A stretch of DNA of 22,968 bases from Parachlorella kessleri (Eukaryota; Chlorophyta; Trebouxiophyceae; Chlorellales; Chlorellaceae): positions 1 through 22,968 of the forward strand of contig BBXU01000754.1 in assembly GCA_001598975.1 (NCBI GenBank), written 5' to 3'. The number at the start of each line of letters is the position of its first letter. Within the stretch, counting starts at the first letter, position 1. Below the pieces are notes generated by a model, which was given only the letters and a program-made list of their open reading frames with translations, made no database searches and was not told the origin of the DNA. Positions 19,128 through 22,968 of this stretch are shown here, piece by piece. A program made the translations under genes and the position numbers.

Positions 19128-21654
19128 ATGCGACATGCACCTGGTGTCCTGGTGTTTGCGCTTCTGACGCAGAGCGTCATGGGGGCCTCTTGGCTCCAAC
19201 AGTTCACGGACCTGACGCCCAAGGGGAAGCTGGATGCCTTTGAGCTCCTGACAGCCTACAGCAGCTTGGTGCAGATGGCAGAGGCCTCGCCGCAAGACGC
19301 AGCAGCCCAGTCAGCAATACAACTGCTGGCAGTGCAGCAGAAGCAGACTCAGCGTCAGCTCTATGCGCTGCTTCCAGCTCTGGAAGGTGCGAGCCTTGAT
19401 GGTGCAGCTTCCACAGCGCTGAAGGAACAAGCTGCTGAGGTCCTCTTGGACCAACTTGCCACCACCCCACCAAACCAGCAGCGGAAGCCGGCCCGGCTTG
19501 CCTGGGCCCTCGTACTAGTCAACACCGCATGGTTCTGCGGCTGCATCCTGCTAGTGCTGGCAGCTCTCGCGCTTGTCGGCAGGTATTTGGCAGTCCTGAT
19601 GGTTTTGGTGCCTCTCCCAGCCTGGGAGGTCATCGGCTACACAGCCTCGGGCCTAGTATTACGCGCAGCACTCGTGCAGAGCAGCCAGAGCACAGCGCCC
19701 TATGTAGCTCTGACGGGCCTGCTGCTGCTCAGCGGCTGCATGGGTGGCACCATCGCCCTGCATGGGCTCAAGGACAGAGTGCTGGCACGGCCGGAGCCGG
19801 TGCTGGGCGTGCTGGCAGCGCTGTTTGGCGCGGTGGCCATACGGCTCCAGGTGGGGGCGTGGTAACAAATTATGAGAACTTTGTCATCTACCATTCATTT
19901 CACAGTGCTGGAAGTGCTGGTACCGCCACCTGGTGGGCTGGGTATCCAGCAGCTCGACTTCACTTCCTATGTTGGCCTGCATTACCCGCATTGAGACCTG
20001 CATTTGAGGCGCATTACAACAGTGGCGTAGCTGTTCTGGCATGGTGGGCCCCCAAGGGTTGGGTAGGTAGTTCATTAACCAGGCCCTAGCTTTGAATGGC
20101 TTCCAGAGGACAATGCCTCGCAGAAGTCAAAGCCACCATAACCCCAAGGCTTGCCCTACAGGGCTGCCATCCCACAGTTGTGACGCTGCATATGCTGACA
20201 AGGGCTGGTGCCCTCCTCACCTCTTGCCTCACAGGCCACACTACTGGGGACCCTGGCAGTGTGGTTGGGTGTTAGCGCCCTCGGCTTCACTATCATTGCC
20301 ATGCCTTTCCTGACCGTGATCGGCTTCCGGAACGGCATGGTGGCCCCTTTCAGCGCCTCCCTGCTGCTGATCCTGACATTCCTTCCCTCCAAGGTAAGTA
20401 CTGCAAGTGTATGCTCTTGAAATGCATGTGCAGGCTGGCTGACTGCTGGCTGGCTGGGGGTTCTTCGTAGTCACTTGATAGCTTCCATTTACGAAGTGCA
20501 AGCAACGACAAGCTCAGGCTGCCGTGCACTGGCCATTGCCACGCAGTGCATACTCCGTTTGAAATTTAGAACTTATTGTTCATTTGCAGGTGGCGCCTGA
20601 GGCTCTTCCCATGCCTAAGGCGCTGCAGCCCTTCCAGCAAGGCGTCTGGCTCTGGTGTGTGCTGGTAGTCAATGTAGTCAACCTCATCATGTTCCACAGG
20701 ACGTGGGAGAAGGGTACACGGATACCCACCGAGGTCTGGGATCAGATACCCTGGCTGATGAAGTTGCGGATCTTTGTTAGGCTGGCACTCAAGGTGAGCA
20801 CACGAGCCCAGTGCTGCTCGTCATTTAATTGCTGTCGGGGGCAGTGTGGACATGTCAGGCATGCAGCCTTTGAGGCTCAGGCTCACACCACTTGCTGCCC
20901 AGTGGGACACAGACATACCTCTCCAGTAGTCAGTTGGAAGACCACACCTTAAGTTGTGTTGAGGCTTCAAGGACGTCCTGCAGTGCTGCTCTGGGAACCA
21001 GGCTACTGGCTGTAGGGCCTGTGCAGAGAGCTCTATACATTTCATGCCAGGCAGAGAACTCCACGCACGGTTGGACATGTCACCCACCATCTGAACCGCC
21101 TATCTGTTGCGTTGCAGCGTTTGGCTGAGGAGGTTCCAGCTGTGGCAGTCATAGCCTCCACCCTGGCCTGTGGGGTGGCCCTGGATATAGACCCTTGTCG
21201 GGCCATTGGGGCCGTTTTTGGCCTGCTGTGGTTCCTGTCCATGCTGGCACAGATTGGGTGGCACAGGTGAGTCAGTGCCCTGGTATACTTAGTGAGGTTG
21301 GGTCAAGATTCGACCCTGCCCTGCAACCTAGGAACAACTTGGCACGCTTGAGTTGTTACCATGCCCTACTTAGCGGCCATGCACTATATAGCAAGTATTC
21401 TGCCTTGGGAGGGAGCATCACTCCTCACGTCCCCGGCAATGAACCAGCGCAAAGCAGGCGCTGTACAGCATGTGGTCTGCCAGTGACCTTGCTCAGATAG
21501 TCAGCATTGCGGCTTGAAGGAAATTTGTTGCATTTCATGCAGGATCGGCATTGCTTGGGGCGCCCTCCTGTGTGGAGGGCTCGTCTGGGGCTTGTCGTAC
21601 GCTGCACACGCCTGGGCTTACCAGTCCATGCAGGCAGCTGACCAAGGGTTGTAA
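19128..21654 (+). CDS. Unrecognised polytopic membrane protein with signal peptide
   Basis: Exons are 19128-19850, 20235-20393, 20590-20793, 21118-21266 and 21543-21654 (TAA). All introns are GT-AG and phases agree, giving 448 aa. ATG 19128 is the first in-frame ATG. Residues 1-20 form a clean signal-peptide-like segment ending VMGA. Residues 21-123 are hydrophilic and helix-prone, rich in Ala, Gln and Leu (FELLTAYSSLVQMAEAS), and would be extracytoplasmic. About nine or ten hydrophobic segments follow, roughly 126-148, 153-178, 191-214, 224-240, 242-265, 270-292, 313-330, 368-385, 390-408 and 415-435. Hydrophilic loops include HRTWEKGTRIPTEVWDQIP (residues 329-347). I see no transporter, enzyme or metal-binding motif I can name. 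It could be a secretory-pathway or plastid-envelope protein. The gene structure is convincing; function is unknown. Confidence 0.85.
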
Positions 21655-22513
21655 TGAGTCATCGTGACAAGTGGCAACAAACAACATAGGGTGCACAGTG
21701 GTTGATTTGTTCAGCTGCAGCTGCAACAGAATGACTGTGCAGGGAACGCCAAATACGGCAGAATGTAAGCACTGTTGCATTAAAATGAACACATAAGATA
21801 CGTTTGAGACGAGAATGTACACAAGCAGATATGATGCCACCAACAAAATGCAGTACTTGTGGGCAGCCATGGAATACGAGTGCCAGGAGGCTCTCTTGCC
21901 TACTCTCTCCTGCTACTGTCTAACCCCATACTCACTCAGCACAAGCAAGGGATCGGGCCACAATGTCAAGCAAAGTACAAGTCAAGCGACACCGTCTGGT
22001 TCAAAAACTCAGGTAAGCCCTCAAACCAGACCAGCAAACAGCATGATCAGTCCACTGCTATCTGCCCCTCTCTGTTCATACTACTTGACGCTAAAAGTAC
22101 CTCACATGTGTACACGGCGGGCCTGGGGAGGTGACAGCAGGGAGAGACGAGTGCAAAAACGGTGCTACATGTCAGGCAGATATGCAAGGAATGGATTGGT
22201 GGCATTCGGGATAAACTCCCAACTTCATTTGTTAGTGCGGCAGGCAATGCAAAACTGTTGGAGAGCATTGAGTGGACTCATGCTTCGGAGGGAGGCTGGG
22301 GGGTCCCCCGCAGCCCGGTGCTAGTTGCCACCACAAGCAAAGGCTACCTCACAGGCGGGCCCCCCTGGGAGTTCTTCCCGAACTGATAATGGCCGCTACA
22401 TGCCATGCGCCAAACTAAACGACAGCCCGCCCAGTGACCACCTCACCCTGATTCCCACGTTGTGTCGGCGGCAGGGGCTGAGCGGTGGTAGGCCTGCCCT
22501 GCCAGCAGGCTAG
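21655..22513. other. Convergent 3' region between the membrane-protein gene and the next gene
   Basis: No supported exon. The first part, to about 21790, is 3' UTR of the membrane-protein gene. The rest is probably 3' UTR of the - strand gene ending at 22514, although no TTACA was found here. A partial copy of the dispersed GGCAGGCAATG motif lies at 22239-22249. Confidence 0.45.
21764..21768 (+). terminator. Candidate TGTAA polyadenylation signal of the membrane-protein gene
   Basis: TGTAA lies 110 nt after the stop codon. Another TGTAA overlaps the stop codon itself (21650-21654) and is less likely to be used. Confidence 0.5.
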
Positions 22514-22627
22514 CTAGCTGGCCTTCTTTTCCGTGCCGTTTGTGCCGGCCTTGACCGCCTTCCCCTTCTTCTTCTTCTTCTCCTTGGACGGCAGCAGGCC
22601 CATCTCAATGAGGGTTGTGTACATGTC
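22514..22627 (-). CDS. Last exon of an unidentified protein with Lys-rich tail ending KKAS
   Basis: An acceptor (CCATGCAG, 22635-22628 on the - strand) opens a phase 0 exon of 37 codons plus TAG. It reads DMYTTLIEMGLLP, then a Lys/Gly/Ala-rich tail with five consecutive lysines, ending TEKKAS. Lysines at positions -3 and -4 would form a dilysine (KKXX) ER-retrieval signal if the protein is a membrane protein with a cytosolic C-terminus. The earlier exons lie beyond the window or could not be found, so the family is not assigned. The AAG run is a simple-sequence stretch. Confidence 0.55.
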   Translation of the reverse strand, partial: DMYTTLIEMGLLPSKEKKKKKGKAVKAGTNGTEKKAS

Positions 22628-22968
22628 CTGCATGGCAGGGCAGCATGGAACGCCTGACCTGGCCCAGGGGCAAGGTGCATCCCAAATGAGGCAACAATCA
22701 GCTTGGTAGCACGAGAGCCTTCTCGGCCGTGCGCCCAGGAAAGAGCACCGTCGAGAAGAAGGACTTATCTGTATATCTCCCTGACCGGAAGCGCGCACCC
22801 CTGAAGTTGAATCGCTACAGCATGCCACCCAGAATGCCCCCTTCCAGCTCACCCCACCCCATACAGTCAGCCACACCTAGTCCTGCCTCACATTCAAAAC
22901 CCATGGACAGGGTCGTGCCCAAAACACTGTGGCTACCAGCCCTATCTGGGACAGGTCTGAACCCCCCC
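22628..22968 (-). other. Probable intron of the gene whose last exon is at 22514-22627
   Basis: The - strand frame stays open across much of it (to 22876), but its composition (many Cys, Trp and Ser) is not protein-like and it continues straight through the acceptor, so intron is more likely. No earlier exon could be identified. The window ends in a run of seven C. Confidence 0.45.

Noticed and set aside
22514..22876. Reading the whole 120-codon - strand frame as one exon
   Set aside because: The part above 22627 is Cys/Trp/Ser-rich and unlike protein, and a good acceptor stands exactly where sensible sequence begins.
22962..22968. Terminal run of C as a telomere or contig-end signal
   Set aside because: Seven C without a repeat unit (for example TTTTAGGG-type) is not evidence of a telomere.

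Overview
The window is nuclear DNA of a green alga. The genes are split by GT-AG introns of roughly 150-560 bp, the coding parts are G+C-rich with many CAG/CTG (poly-Gln, poly-Ala) runs, and TGTAA, the chlorophyte polyadenylation signal, lies downstream of several stop codons. By eye the composition looks less G+C-rich than Chlamydomonas reinhardtii. A core chlorophyte (Chlorophyceae) is the best guess. Species is not determined.

Six protein genes can be supported, and their strands alternate strictly. (1) 284-3595 (+): 3' part of a TMF/golgin candidate 5 coiled-coil gene. (2) 10711-6218 (-): type II phosphatidylinositol 4-kinase gamma, nine exons. (3) 11421-14992 (+): OTU7/OTUD3-like deubiquitinase with OTU, UBA-like and SEC-C parts, six exons. 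(4) 18581-16641 (-): CPBP/CAAX-type intramembrane protease, five exons. (5) 19128-21654 (+): polytopic membrane protein that I do not recognise, five exons. (6) 22627-22514 (-): last exon of an unidentified Lys-rich protein ending in KKAS. Most exon joins in genes 1-5 were fixed by reading-frame phase plus alignment, from general knowledge, to the plant family proteins; gene 5 rests on phase alone.

The arrangement gives three tail-to-tail borders (about 3.6-6.2, 15.0-16.6 and 21.7-22.5 kb) and two head-to-head borders that probably act as shared promoters (10.7-11.4 and 18.6-19.1 kb). The genes are not an operon or a pathway. They are unrelated housekeeping functions: Golgi tethering, lipid-type kinase, deubiquitination and membrane proteolysis. 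No mobile element, tRNA, rRNA, CRISPR array or viral gene was seen.

The points most worth a second look are the unrecognised membrane protein, a GC-AG intron inside the OTU catalytic domain, a threefold decayed duplication of the UBA-coding exon end running into its own intron, an unresolved reading frame in PI4K gamma exon 1, and a cluster of small repeats at the TMF/PI4K gamma 3' border, one of which duplicates a polyadenylation signal.
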